Assembly (NCBI GenBank): GCA_022419385.1
Contig: JAJUBI010000006.1
Span: 3,534,001 to 3,598,000, forward strand
DNA length: 64,000 nucleotides
Source: Paraconiothyrium sp. Pb-2020
Taxonomy: Eukaryota > Ascomycota > Dothideomycetes > Pleosporales > Didymosphaeriaceae
Reading direction: 5' to 3'
Shown: positions 21,607 to 32,512 of the stretch, piece after piece
How the letters are laid out: the number at the start of each line of letters is the position of its first letter
Numbering within the stretch: position 1 is the stretch's first letter
Made by a program: the position numbers and the translations under genes
The notes under the pieces: model-generated
What the model was told of the DNA's origin: nothing
The model's input: the letters and a program-made list of their open reading frames with translations, nothing else
Database searches by the model: none

Positions 21607-22262
21607 GGGGCGCTTCGATATATGCCTCTGCCTGCGCGTCAGTTCAGTCGGTGGATGCAAGAGCAGTGAGCGTTTGGAATATCGATACATCGGAGGATTC
21701 AGAGTCCCCTAGTGGACGAGATGCCCTATGGACCTATATGGCCCAAGGAACAGAGGATACAGCATCGCATACAGTCCAACCCTGTTTCACAATTATGAAT
21801 TGTATCCGATGCGACCTTAATATTCATTACATCAGGAATGGTAAAATGGACCTTATCACGATGCAACATACATAGCATATCGCAGCGCGTCCGTCCTACG
21901 TTGTCGTGAAGGGAATGCCACAATGACTGTTCGATCTGGCACCAGACCTAGTCTTGTCAGTTTAGAGACAGTTCCGGAACTGCTGGAAATCATTAGCACG
22001 TTACGCTCTCCAGGCCCCTGTTTTGCGTTGGATGTGTGAAGGGCAGCATCGTTCGACGTTCCCGAAGTGGGCAATCTCGCTTAATCACCCCCGCGATGCA
22101 TCTCACTGACCGAGGTCGGGAGGGCTTCCGATCACCTCCTTCAATATCCGTTGCGTCATGGAGCTTTCGACCTCTTCTCAACGCGTGTCGCATTCAGACG
22201 CAGTAAACGTTCTCAATCATTCACACCTACCCAATTGAACATATAAAATTAAAAGGCCAACA
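21607..22262. other. Intergenic ctk2-heme-binding protein gene
   Basis: About 0.65 kb. A TATAAAA string at 22242 lies only 21 bp upstream of the next start codon, too close to act as its TATA box. No other feature is seen. Confidence 0.5.
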
Positions 22263-22709
22263 ATGTCCACCAAGTCCATACCCATTCTCACCCTCCAGGG
22301 TGCCCGTACCGCCCTCGCCGCCGCCGAGAAGCGTGCCCAAGAAATCGGCGTACCGATGAATATCGCCGTTGTCGACTCATCATTGCATCTCCTTGCGTTC
22401 GTCCGCATGGACGGCGCAAAGCTCACTTCCGTCGATATCGCTATCAACAAGGCTTTCACGGCGGCGGGGCACCGCGCGCCGACGAGCATCTACAAGGACA
22501 ATGTGTGGCCTGGAGGACCGGCATTCGGTATCAACAATAGCAATGGAGGGAGGTTCATGACCATTGCGGGGGGTGTGCCGGTAGTGCAAGATGGGGTTGT
22601 AGTGGGTGCAGTTGGGTGCAGCACCGGTACACCGCCGCAGGATGAGGACGTTGCCGGGAAGGGAGTTGAAGCTGTGGTGAAGACGTTTGGACCAAAGGCG
22701 AAATTATAG
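22263..22709 (+). CDS. GlcG/HbpS-family heme-binding protein (DUF336)
   Basis: Intronless, 148 aa, the usual length of the family. The GlcG/HbpS fold is recognisable from the alternating helices and strands: LQGARTALAAAEKRAQEIG, then MNIAVVDSS, then the signature LAFVRMDGAKLTSVDIAINKA, and a Gly-rich end GGVPVVQDGVVVGAVGCSTG. Family members bind heme or small aromatic ligands, and in bacteria sit beside glycolate, propanediol or heme-sensing genes. In fungi their role is largely undefined. No signal peptide, so probably cytosolic. No pathway partner lies next to it here. Confidence 0.9.
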   Translation: MSTKSIPILTLQGARTALAAAEKRAQEIGVPMNIAVVDSSLHLLAFVRMDGAKLTSVDIAINKAFTAAGHRAPTSIYKDNVWPGGPAFGINNSNGGRFMTIAGGVPVVQDGVVVGAVGCSTGTPPQDEDVAGKGVEAVVKTFGPKAKL

Positions 22710-24046
22710 ATGCGACTGATGTTTGGTGGCATTGCCAGTGGAGACCGACATTAGAGGTTTGAGTAGATCGGGTACTAGAGAGCACCGCGTCATCACGAAT
22801 GCTCGAGCTCGATATCCGATCCCGGGTCTTCGGCTTTACTCATCACATGTGAGCAGAGTATCACGAGCTTGCGCGATGCCCGCGGGCACTCGATGCGGAA
22901 AGACCTACTTGGGGGCTTCTTGTCCCAAGTACACGAACGTCACGGAGTCTTTGTGTACATATGTGGGATGCCTTACTACCAGGGTACTGTTTGGGACTTT
23001 TCATCCTCGAGCATCATTTGTTCGTCTATTTACGATCTTGGTCGCTTGTTTCACGTAAGAAGGCTTCGCTTGTTCATACTGGATGGCCGATGAGTTCCTG
23101 GTCTGAATGGACTTTCCGCCGAATACAGCAGCGCATATTCATGACGTCGAGCAACTTGTCTATCGCGATAAATGTTGACTTCTACCGGCGATCTAAAACC
23201 TAGAGGCTCTAGGCGTAACGTGCATCAACTTACCGCCGGATACACAACACATTCGTGGAGTACATTAAATGTCGTGCACTGAACAGTCAACACCCGCGGA
23301 GGGGCAGTCTAAAAGCTATTTCGGGAACCAATGTAAAAGTGCAGGCGGGTCTGAGTGTCGATCAGAGGTTCTTAGGTCGAGCGACATTTCCGGACACGGA
23401 TTGGGTCTTCATTTTGCGATCCTGTTGGGCAGTGCTGATGGTTACCGCAACTCTGCGACACCGTTTATGAACCCAGTACAAGTCCACGCCAGCATATATG
23501 TCACTATGCGTCTGCCTTTGCCCTCTCCGTGACTCGGTAACTCTCCGTCCAACTTAAGAATCTCACCCGCGTAATTCAAGCCTTTCTCTGATTCCGTACT
23601 GCAATCCTCGCGCTTTACCTTTCCTGGATTAGAACCCTCCCTTAATGATCCACCACAGGGCCAAATGCGTGAACACCAATCTCCGACGGTTAGACACCCC
23701 TGCCACCAAGTCCGTCTGCCCGTAAAACGCATTACACGCAGGTCCTGAAACGGAACTATGGGCCAATCGCCTCCCTTTGGCATGATCACGCTCTTTCGAG
23801 ATAGCGCCTACAACGGTGGAGAGGCGCAGCCTCTTGACGTGTGGGGTCCAGCTCAGGGAGGAGTTCACTTGTCAATCCGGGCTTCGCTGACGGGTCTAAA
23901 CTGGGCTTTGTATATAACAGGCTAGTGATCGTACGTTGTAAAGTGGATATCATCTTCGCTTCGTTCATCACTTGTTAACATTCAATAGATTCGCGGTTTT
24001 CTGTTTCGTTCAGTCGCTCACTTTACACACTCGTTTTGCTTGCAAT
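22710..24046. other. Intergenic, GH71 5' flank
   Basis: About 1.3 kb, probably the promoter of the GH71 gene. It has a TATATAA at 23911. The frame at 23442..23789 (minus) shows no recognisable product. Confidence 0.5.
23911..23917 (+). promoter_or_regulatory. TATA box of the GH71 gene
   Basis: TATATAA lies 136 bp upstream of the GH71 start codon at 24047. Location and match are reasonable; no functional data. Confidence 0.5.
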
Positions 24047-25777
24047 ATGCGCGCGACTACTACTTCGGTGGCCCTTGGGCTGCTCGCTGCCGCGGCGAAT
24101 GCGGCGCCGTTCAAGACCTCAACTGTTAAGAGACAGGATGCTGGCAAGATTGTCGCTGCACACTTCATGATTGGTATCATGCAGGTCCGCGAAAGCGCTG
24201 CCGACTACGACGATGACATGAAGAGGGCTAAGGCCGCTGGCATTGACGCTTTTGCTCTGAACATCGCCAAAGATGACTACACCGATGCCCAGCTCGGCTA
24301 CGCCTACGAGAGCGCTGCAAACAACGACATGAAGGTCTTCATCTCCTTCGACTACAACTACTTTGAGACGGGCGAGAATGAGCTCGTCGGTGCAAAGCTC
24401 AAGGAGTACTGCGCGAAGCCCGGCCAGCTCCAGGTCGACGGCAAGTGCTTCGCTTCGAGCTTCAACGGTGACACCGATGCTAGCAAGCTCTTCAACGCGA
24501 AGACTATCCGCGCGGCTGCCGGCACAGATCTGTATCTCGTGCCTAACCTCTCGCCCACGGGCATCAGGGATGCTACTGCCGTCGATGACATCGACGGCTC
24601 CTTCAACTGGATCGGCTGGGACTCTAACGGTGCAAATCGCGCTCCCACGGCCGGAGCCAACGTCACCACCTCCGACTTCGACTCCAAGTACACTGAGTGG
24701 CTCGGCGGAAAGACATACATGGCACCCGTGTCCCCGTGGTTCTTCACCAACTTTGCCTCCAAGGCCTGGGTTTTCCCCGGCGATCTCCTCTGGTTCAGGC
24801 GTTGGAATGAGATCCTCGCGCTTGCGCCGCAGATGATCGAGATCATCACTTGGAACGATTATGGTGAGAGCCACTACATCGGGTCTGATGCGGAGACCAG
24901 CAAGCACAATGATGATGGATCGAGTGCTTGGGCGAACGGCTTCCCTCACGACGGCTGGCTCGAGATGGCTGAGCCGTACATCGCTGCGTACAAGGCTGGA
25001 TCGAAGGAGGTCAGCGTCTCGGAAGACAAGCTTGTGTACTGGTACCGCCCCAGCCCCAAGGCCGCCTGCGGTGCCTTCGACGGCATCGATACGCTCCAGG
25101 ACTCCGTGTTCGTCGTTGCTCTTCTCCAAAGCGCAGGCAAGGTGACCGTCACCTCGGGCGGAAACACGCAGACCTTCGATGCCCCCGCTGGTGCTTCCGC
25201 CTACCAGGTCGACATGGGCACCGGCAAGCAGACCTTCGCCCTTGCGCGTGACGGCGCCGATGTCTTTAGCAGCACCGGAACCCTTGAGATATCCGACAAC
25301 TGCAGCCCAGTCAACCTCAACGCTTTTGTTGGTGTGGCCAAGGGTGATGGCTCGTCAGTGTCCGCCCCCTCTGCTTCGGCTGCCGTCAGTTCCTCTGCTG
25401 ACGCTCCCCAGGCTACGGAAGTAATTCCCTCCTCCTCTGCCGCCCCAGTCAATGCCACAGTTCCAGTGCCCTCCAACGCGAACCCCGTCACCCCTATCGA
25501 ACTCCCCACATCTGCCCCCCTCGAGACTGCCACGCCAGCTGCCGAATCTCCTGTCGTCACTTCATATCCTGCCAAACCTCCTGTCACGACTTCCGAGGCT
25601 GCCCCAACATTCACTGCTACTCCTACCACTGCGCAAGCCCCCGGTTCAAATGCTTGCACGACGACCATCACTGCTTCTGAGCAAATCCGACCCACCAACT
25701 GCTTAGGAGCTGGACAGGCGTGGGCTGGTGCGGGAGATGTTCCCAGTCGCTGTGATGGAGCTTCTGCCTGCAGCTAA
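24047..25777 (+). CDS. Secreted glycoside hydrolase family 71, endo-1,3-alpha-glucanase (mutanase)
   Basis: Intronless, 576 aa. The frame is open upstream to 23972, but the first ATG followed by a clear signal peptide (residues 1-20, MRATTTSVALGLLAAAANAA) is at 24047. A Kex2-type Lys-Arg at 28-29 probably ends a short propeptide. The GH71 domain covers about 33-340: AAHFMIGIMQ, YDDDMKRAKAAGIDAFALN, the FISFDYNYF strand, YLVPNLSPTG, and the ITWNDYGESHYIG region near the catalytic centre. A beta-rich module (about 345-445) follows, then a long Ser/Thr/Pro-rich, probably O-glycosylated linker with a Cys-containing end. GH71 enzymes cut the alpha-1,3-glucan of fungal walls and serve in cell separation, autolysis or attack on other fungi. 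The gene runs convergently towards the dioxygenase gene. Confidence 0.93.
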   Translation: MRATTTSVALGLLAAAANAAPFKTSTVKRQDAGKIVAAHFMIGIMQVRESAADYDDDMKRAKAAGIDAFALNIAKDDYTDAQLGYAYESAANNDMKVFISFDYNYFETGENELVGAKLKEYCAKPGQLQVDGKCFASSFNGDTDASKLFNAKTIRAAAGTDLYLVPNLSPTGIRDATAVDDIDGSFNWIGWDSNGANRAPTAGANVTTSDFDSKYTEWLGGKTYMAPVSPWFFTNFASKAWVFPGDLLWFRRWNEILALAPQMIEIITWNDYGESHYIGSDAETSKHNDDGSSAWANGFPHDGWLEMAEPYIAAYKAGSKEVSVSEDKLVYWYRPSPKAACGAFDGIDTLQDSVFVVALLQSAGKVTVTSGGNTQTFDAPAGASAYQVDMGTGKQTFALARDGADVFSSTGTLEISDNCSPVNLNAFVGVAKGDGSSVSAPSASAAVSSSADAPQATEVIPSSSAAPVNATVPVPSNANPVTPIELPTSAPLETATPAAESPVVTSYPAKPPVTTSEAAPTFTATPTTAQAPGSNACTTTITASEQIRPTNCLGAGQAWAGAGDVPSRCDGASACS

Positions 25778-26021
25778 GGGGTGGGTTCGGTTCGTGTGGG
25801 CTTAGGCTCGGCGGGGTTGTACCTGCAGTAGACTTCTTGTGGAATATGTTTATAGACTGAATTGATTTCGGGGCCACCCGTACTATTTCTTACATCGTGT
25901 CCAGTGACCTTGCCAATAGTAGCGTGAATGCGTCGACTAACGCACAAAGAAAGAGCAATTGGAGCAAGATACTGCCCTCACTTGAGCAACGCTAATAGCG
26001 TGAAGAATGCTGCAGTGCCAC

Positions 26022-27284
26022 CTAGTGCCCATTCACTTTCTCCCCATTGACATGCGCGCCATTGGTGGTATCGCCGTTCGTACGCTCACCATTACCACCG
26101 TTTTCGTTCTCTCTCTTAAGCCTCCTCTCCCTCTCATCCCTCGTCTCACTATTCGGGTCCAGATACGCTATCACCAGTCAGTCCCAACACCCATTTCAAA
26201 CCACTCACACAATGTACTCACGTTTCTCCCCAAACACCGTCGTCCTAACACCCCTCCTACTCCCCTGTTCATACTTCCCAGGGATAACCCTATGAATCAC
26301 CGCCCTATTATCCCACATCGCCACACTCCCCACCGCCCACTTCCACCTCACCAAATGATCATCCGCAGAGTGAATATGCCAGTTCGCGAACTCGAGCAAC
26401 TTGTCGCTCTCCGCCTTCTTCAGCTCTGCGAACCCCGTCACGAAGCCCTCGTTTACGTTCCACGCTTTCAGCCCTGTAACGGGATGCGTCCTCACAGCGA
26501 CATGATGCGTATCGATGGGCGGACGGTTGGGCCCGACGCCCCACAGGTCCAGAATAGTATCATACTGGAGCCGGGAAGTGTGCACGGCGTGCAGACCCTC
26601 GAATAACTTCTGGTAGGCGGGGGAGAGTGCGTCGAAGAGGCCGTACTGAGAGACCCACGCCGTGTCCCCGCCGACTGGAGGATGCTCCTCCATGCGCAGC
26701 AAAGAGTAGGAAGGCGGGTTTATCTCGAAGGAAGTGTCGGCGTGCCAGCCTGCTTGTGGCCAGGGCGTGTACACCGAGTCCTCGCGGTGGTCGCTGGAGC
26801 TGCCTTTGATGGTGACGTGGCGGACGGACTTTTGAGCGGGGTGCTTGTCGAGGATGCCGTAGTGCTCGAAGAGTTGGACTTGCTTGTCTGTGGTTAGGTC
26901 CTGGTCGCGGAGGAAGACGACGCCGCGTTCGGCGACGAGGAGGGCCAGGTCGTCGAGCTGGTCGCCGCTCAGTTGGGAGAGCTGAACGCCTTCGAGGAGG
27001 GTGCCGATGCCTTCTGTTAGATCAGTGGCTGTGGCGACGGAGAGAAGACGCTTTTTGTCTGGGTCGGCAAAGTGTGCGCGGTCCTTAGGCGGCGTGATCT
27101 CTTCGCGGAGGGGGTCGGTTGGTTTCCAATCCCGGATTTTGGGGTTGAAGTTCTGGTGTGTATCAGTTGCTGTGTTAAGATGGATAACGTGCTTGATAGT
27201 CTGGCTTGTGTCTCATACTGGGTGCAGGATAGTAGGCTTCCCCGAATCGGGGGAGATGTGCTTGTGAGCTTCAAGGGTCGCCAT
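26022..27284 (-). CDS. TauD/TfdA-family Fe(II)/2-oxoglutarate dioxygenase
   Basis: Minus-strand exons 27219..27284, 26222..27152 and 26022..26167 give 380 aa. The 54-nt last intron (donor GTGAGT) restores the conserved GEKPYLDP end. Without it the frame stops at 26205. The Fe(II) triad is visible: His159 and Asp161 in WHADTSF, His309 in AVIHRVIPG, and the 2-oxoglutarate Arg about 325 in RGVRTTV. The family oxidises sulfonates such as taurine, sulfate esters or related acids; yeast Jlp1 is the nearest functional reference. The substrate cannot be told from sequence. The C-terminal tail is an odd Asn/Gly-rich stretch (ENGGNGERTNGDTTNGAHVN). There is no signal peptide, so it is probably cytosolic. 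Confidence 0.93.
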
Positions 27285-28004
27285 GTTCAGAAACTATGTA
27301 TGATTCGAACTACCCCAGTACCAAGAGGAACCGTTCAGTCGTCAGCGAAAGATCGCTGGTCCTGCTCATATACCAAGAGCTGAGCAAGCAACGTGAGCAC
27401 GACATCGGGAGGGGTTCGTCTTATCTCCCGCCCTGCACTTCGGATACGAGTAGTGTGGTGGTAAACAACATCGCCATAGGACGTTCTTCGAAGGGATGTC
27501 AAGATAGTGTGGGGTTGATGGTGTTGCAACGGGTAGCCTAAAGCACGTCATGCGCGCACCCTGGGCGTGAGCTGTGTCCGACAAGATCTGGACTTCTGGG
27601 GTGTGATCTTGCCTTCTTCCGAGAGGCACTGACGTTGAGTATTGAAAAAACGCTCACAGAGTGAACATAGCGTGGACGAGGCAAGTGACGTACAGTATCA
27701 AGGATGAATAGAAACTGTATCTCTACTCACTGGTAGCCTAGCTAAATCGCATTCACCACTCATGACTGGACCGCCGCACATCCATTTTCCGGTCTATGGA
27801 ACCCCTTCTGGGATCAAAAGGTCACATGCGAAGCCGTAGCTCATCTAGCGCCCATCCGATGCCCGATATACACTATGTGTCCGTGAAAACGCCAAGTAGA
27901 GCAGACCATTTCGCGCGAGGATACTGGCAAAGTCTCTGCTTTGGCCTTCGAACCTAACTAAGAAACCATGACTCATTAGACAAGAATAAACGATTGCGGA
28001 TTGA
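27285..28004. other. Intergenic between dioxygenase and cullin genes
   Basis: Promoter of the dioxygenase (minus) and 3' flank of the cullin gene (minus). No other gene is supportable. Confidence 0.55.
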
Positions 28005-30560
28005 CTACGCAAGGTAGCCAAGCTCGTCGCCCTCCAAACGCTCCAGATACTCCTTCTCGAGCAGGATGTCGATGCACTTTTTGATGTCCGGGACGCGGGG
28101 CATGAAGCGGTTCTTAATCTGCTGGATAGTCTCGGAGACAAGCTGCTGGTGCTTCATCTTCTTGCGGGACTTCATGATACGCACAATGGCCGACTGAAAG
28201 AATTAGCAATATATAAAAGACTAAGATGAACGGCTATACATACCTGCATGAGTAGCTTACGGTCCTCCTCGATCGTCTTGTGCGTGTCTTCAGCCTCCTG
28301 CTTCTGTTCACCCTTGATTGCAATGTTGAAGTTGATCTTGGGCTTCTTCGTCTTGAAGCCAAGATTCAGCTTGTACGTGGTACCCGACTCCGGCTTGGCG
28401 CCCTCCGGCTCAGCAGTAAGGACCTTCGCCTTGATAAAAACACCAATGCTAGGGTCCAATGTCGGCTTGTCGAGCTTGGTGAGTTCTGCGATCTCATCAT
28501 ATGTCACCGTGTCCTGGTCGTTGAAGGGCAGTAGGATGGCCATCTGGTACGTCGAGACTTGGAAGGTTGGAGTCATCTTTCCACCGGCGACCTTGCAGTA
28601 GTTGGCCTTCATCTCGCCCTTCGACAGATGCCATAGCCATGACAGCTTACGGCCCTGGTGCTTGTTGTTGTAGAATCGAGTGAAGCGTTCATATGTCTGA
28701 ACGATGAGCTGAGGCGGTGTAAAAGTCGTGGTAGGAGGGCTCAGTGGCCAGAAACCAGTTCCAAGGATATTGTAGCTGGCATCAACGAAAGCCTTACGCT
28801 CCGTAGACTCGAACGTTTGATCGAGCCAGTCAGCGTATGTGCTATTAAGATCCTTGGAAATTTGCATGTCCTGGAACATGCGCTGCAGCTTGTTGGTATA
28901 TTCGAAACCACAAGCTTCCTTCAGTTTCGAGATCATGGTGGTCTCTGCATCGTCCGAAGCCGAAGTGCTCTGCACCAGCCGCTTCGCCAACATGCGCGAG
29001 TAAAACTTCTGGAACACGTCCTTGTCCTCAATATACTTGAAAACAGTCATAACCTGGGATAGGAGCGCCTCCATGTTGTCTTCTTCAGTCATCTTTGCGC
29101 TCGACTTCTTCAGCAAAGTATCGGTATACTTGGCGAGAAGTTCAGGGGACTTGTTGGAACCGGATTTGCAGATCTTGTTACGGTTGACAAACTCGCGGCA
29201 GGCATTGTCCAGAGATCGGACGAATTCTGATTCGCCGTTGAAAGCACGGTTCACAAGGTCCTGGTACTGCGTGTGGACTTCAAGAAGCGCGTCAACATAT
29301 ACCTTGGGTTCAATGTTGTCGCCCTCCACAGAGACCTTCTCTACCGCCGACAGACCAGCCTTCCTAACGTGGGTCTCGAAGCGCGTGCGCAGCGGGTCCA
29401 GGCCTTCTGGAATACGGGCAAGCAGGTTGTACATGCGGCCAAGATCTTCCTGCTTGTCGTGGTCGAGCAGAATCTGGAATTCTTCTCGTAGGGCCTGTGA
29501 GTGTTTCGTAATGAGCGACTCCTCGCACGTGCGCATCAATGGAGACATGATCTCTTGAAGCAAGTACATGCTGACACGATTCTTCTCCTCTTCCAGGCGG
29601 ATCTCAGCCTTCTTCATGTATTCGACCACGCTGTTTTCCGCCAAAAATTGCTTAGACTCGTTGTCGTAATACTCTGCCGTCGACACCAAGAACGGCTTCT
29701 CGAAATATTCCTTATAAACGTCGAGCGTTGACTTGGAGCTGTCCTGCTCGTCCAAACCCAGGGACACGAAGGAATCGACAACGCGCTTGACCTGCATCTG
29801 GTCGATGGTCTCGCCGTTCCGCTGCTTCTCGACCAGTTTCAACACTGAACGCATGACCTGTTCTTGTGTGCCGGTGAACATATCATCTTTCCACCGAACA
29901 AGATGCAATGTGTAAATGTCGTAGATATTCTTCTTTCCCTCGTCCATTTCGCGCTTCACCCAGTGACGATTCAGGTACCTAAACAAGTGATTATTGTACT
30001 GAGCGGCAGTCGTGTAGCGTACCCATTCCTTGATGTAGAATGAGAGGAGGGCTTCATCGGTGTGCTCGTGCGACTTGTCTTGCACTACCTTAAGGTGGAC
30101 CTTCAGGTACTCGATCAAGTGCTGGTATAGGTCTTCTCCGAGGAGATGGGCTCCGCCGCGATTGTTGTGGGATGTGAAGGACGAGCCGGCGACGGCCTTT
30201 TGGGCAGTACAGAAGTTGTGAATGGCTGTGTACAAGCCCATGTATGTCTTCATGTCCATGCCCTCTCGCAGGCTGTGCATGATCTTGTCGACACCGGCTT
30301 CGAGATACGTCCACCTGGAGGACGTTAGCAAGCCATTCTCAAAGAGACAACATCCCATTCCTAGCAGCGGTCACCATCTACAAGTTGCCGGCAGGACGAG
30401 CAGCCACACTTGCTGTGGAGCTCAGACGGCGGGCAAACTATGCAAGCAATATAACAAAGTCGGGTGACCACCATTGCAAATCAAGGATTTGGGGCGCGGG
30501 TTCTACTTACGTTGCTCGGACATCGTCCTTAGCAGGGACGGGCGGCATAGAGGATGCCAT
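28005..30560 (-). CDS. culA: Cullin 1 (SCF ubiquitin ligase scaffold)
   Basis: Minus-strand exons 30511..30560, 28244..30314 and 28005..28193 give 769 aa, the usual length of CUL1/Cdc53. Intron 1 is 196 nt (donor GTAAGT, branch GCTAAC). The last intron is 50 nt (donor GTATGT). N-terminal cullin repeats begin TWTYLEAGVDKIMHS and bind Skp1/F-box adaptors. The cullin homology region includes YIEDKDVFQKFYSRMLAKRL and the RING-box-binding strand LSWLWHLSKGEMK. The last exon carries the winged-helix end with the neddylation site in IVRIMKSRKKMKH (Lys about 715) and the terminal YLERLEGDELGYLA. The 'CUL1 rather than CUL3/CUL4' assignment rests on overall recall of the sequence, including that C terminus. 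Confidence 0.93.
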
Positions 30561-31452
30561 GGCGGGTTGCTGCGTCGCGTGCACTGGGGCACTTTTCGAG
30601 GGCGACTTCTTGCGCCTGAAGAGCGGTATTTTCGGGATCGGACGGGGGCACGTAGCAGAAGGACGCGAGCAGGACCAAGGAGTGTAGGTGGTTGTTGCGG
30701 GTGCGTACTGCGGAAGGTGCAGTTGCGTTGGGGCGGCGGGGAGAGAGGCGGCGCCGCGGTTCGTTATATGCAGAGGGTCGGTGTCTGCCGCAACGTAGTC
30801 TGGTACGCACGGATCACGGCCGTTACAGTCACGCGGAGTGCGTTGACTTTGGAAAGAAGACAGCGAAGAAGGTGGGTGAAGGGACTTTGCCTGGCGGCGG
30901 CGAGCTTTTGTGAATCACGGTCAGCCAGGCACCAGCTAGGTTGCCCGAAGCTCGCGCACGGGTCTTGGCTCACTCGGGCTGCAGCCTTAATGCCGTCAGC
31001 CACCATGCCTAAGACAACTCACCTCCAGCTTTTACGCACGTCCCTGGACATTCGAGAGTGGATATGGAGACAGTCGATCACTTTTCACTGCCTGCGAGGC
31101 TCGATGTTGGCGATGGCAAGCACGCACGTGTCCCAACACCGCAGGTATGAAAGCATCACAGCTCGCCACGACGACCTTAGGTATATTAGCGCGAGACAGA
31201 CGCGCACAGTTGGACATCTTCAAATTATAAAAGCGAGCATATGTCGATGGATTCATGTTCGATGCCTCACACGTTCGAGGTTCGAGCACATCATGAACTC
31301 ATGTAGTTATGACGTCGTTGTCGTCTACGCGCGAGATCACAGGACCCTCGCACTCAAACATCCGTCCTACTACAACAGCACATCGCCAAAGTTTACCTTC
31401 AAACAACGTCGACCTGTACAACAAATACATCGTACCAATCTCGATAGGAACT
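30561..31452. other. Divergent promoter region, cullin / cupin
   Basis: About 0.9 kb between two divergent genes. A long plus-strand frame (30474..31871) crosses it but is out of frame with the cupin and is a chance shadow. Confidence 0.5.
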
Positions 31453-32037
31453 ATGCCATCCCTCAACCTCACACCTCTCGCCTCCCTCCGACTCTCCACC
31501 CATCTCATCCCAAGCCACTCCCACATCCCAAACACATCACCGCATTCCTACCCACTCTTAATCTACCATTCTGCCTACCCAGCCTCCACATCCGCCTCAA
31601 CTCTAGAATCGCACCTTCCACCCAACCGTCTCACCCCACAATGGCGCTACACCATGTACAGCACAACACATTACCACAGCACCACCCACGAAGTCCTCTG
31701 CGTGTACCAAGGGCGCGCAAAACTCCTCTTTGGTGGCGAGCAGAATCCCGGCAAGGTCGAAGTCGTGGTAGAAGCAGGGGATGCAATTGTTGTTCCCGCG
31801 GGCGTGGGACACCGACTGCTGGAGGATTCTGGGGACGGAGGAGGTTTCATGATGGTGGGAAGTTATCCTGAAGGGTGCAATTGGGACATGTGTTACGGAA
31901 AGTCTGGGGAGGAGGAGAAAGCGAAGGCTGTAGGAAGGGTACAGTGGCTGAAGAAGGATCCGTTATATGGAGATGAAGGCCCGGTACTTTGGAGTAAAGA
32001 GAAGCTCGAGGAAAGGAGCGGGAAAAGTGAGTTGTAG
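31453..32037 (+). CDS. YjlB-like cupin-domain protein
   Basis: Intronless, 194 aa from the ATG at 31453, which has A at -3. The frame stays open upstream to an ATG at 31309, adding 48 low-complexity residues, which I regard as 5' UTR. The order matches the YjlB-like cupin family: a short N-terminal part ending SYPLLIYHSAYP, then the metal-binding cupin motif 1 with HYHSTTHEVLCVYQGRAKL, a Gly turn, and motif 2 VVPAGVGHRL. A conserved PEGCNWDMCYG follows. His residues in the two motifs should bind a divalent metal. Family function is not established. Confidence 0.87.
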   Translation: MPSLNLTPLASLRLSTHLIPSHSHIPNTSPHSYPLLIYHSAYPASTSASTLESHLPPNRLTPQWRYTMYSTTHYHSTTHEVLCVYQGRAKLLFGGEQNPGKVEVVVEAGDAIVVPAGVGHRLLEDSGDGGGFMMVGSYPEGCNWDMCYGKSGEEEKAKAVGRVQWLKKDPLYGDEGPVLWSKEKLEERSGKSEL

Positions 32038-32512
32038 AACGATGAGATGCTAAGATATGAAATGCTATGTGCGTTCAACGAGGCGAGCCCAGGCGCATGC
32101 ATGGACGGCGGCTCCTACCTCAAAGGCTGGTTGCCTACGAAGCCTCCTTCCCCTCCAACCTGTCTTGCTAGGGCTCGTTTAGCACACGTCCACATTGACT
32201 ATCACGACTCTCCATCCCTCCTTTGACTCCATCACCACACGAACACCTCCCTCGCCTATCGCTAGCTACTTTTACAAACTAGTAGCGTTATCCCCCATCG
32301 TTTTGTCTGAGAATGCACCAAACACTTCGAAGAACCCCACCGCTCGCAAACATAAGCGGACGAGGTATGCCTCTGATATACAGCTCGTGCGGGTAGTAAC
32401 TGACAGTGGCTACGTAGGCGATGCCCTCTAGTACGCGGCGTCTTCTCCGGAGTATTCTAAGTCTAGGAAACCCAGATGCTGTAAGCAGAAGTCTGTCAGG
32501 TTCCTCGATACC
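32038..32512. other. Intergenic, 5' flank of the Cys-rich orphan
   Basis: About 0.48 kb with no other supportable feature. Confidence 0.5.

Noticed and set aside
22242..22248. TATAAAA upstream of the heme-binding protein gene
   Set aside because: Only 21 bp from the start codon, too close to place a transcription start between them with a usual 5' UTR.
24119..25129. 336-codon minus-strand open frame antisense to the GH71 gene
   Set aside because: It mirrors a GC-rich coding region; strong third-position G/C bias of the GH71 gene removes antisense stops. Its translation has no family resemblance.
30474..31871. 465-codon plus-strand frame spanning the cullin-cupin intergenic region
   Set aside because: Overlaps the cullin first exon and the cupin in a different frame; translation is low-complexity and unrelated to any family, whereas both overlapped genes are clear.
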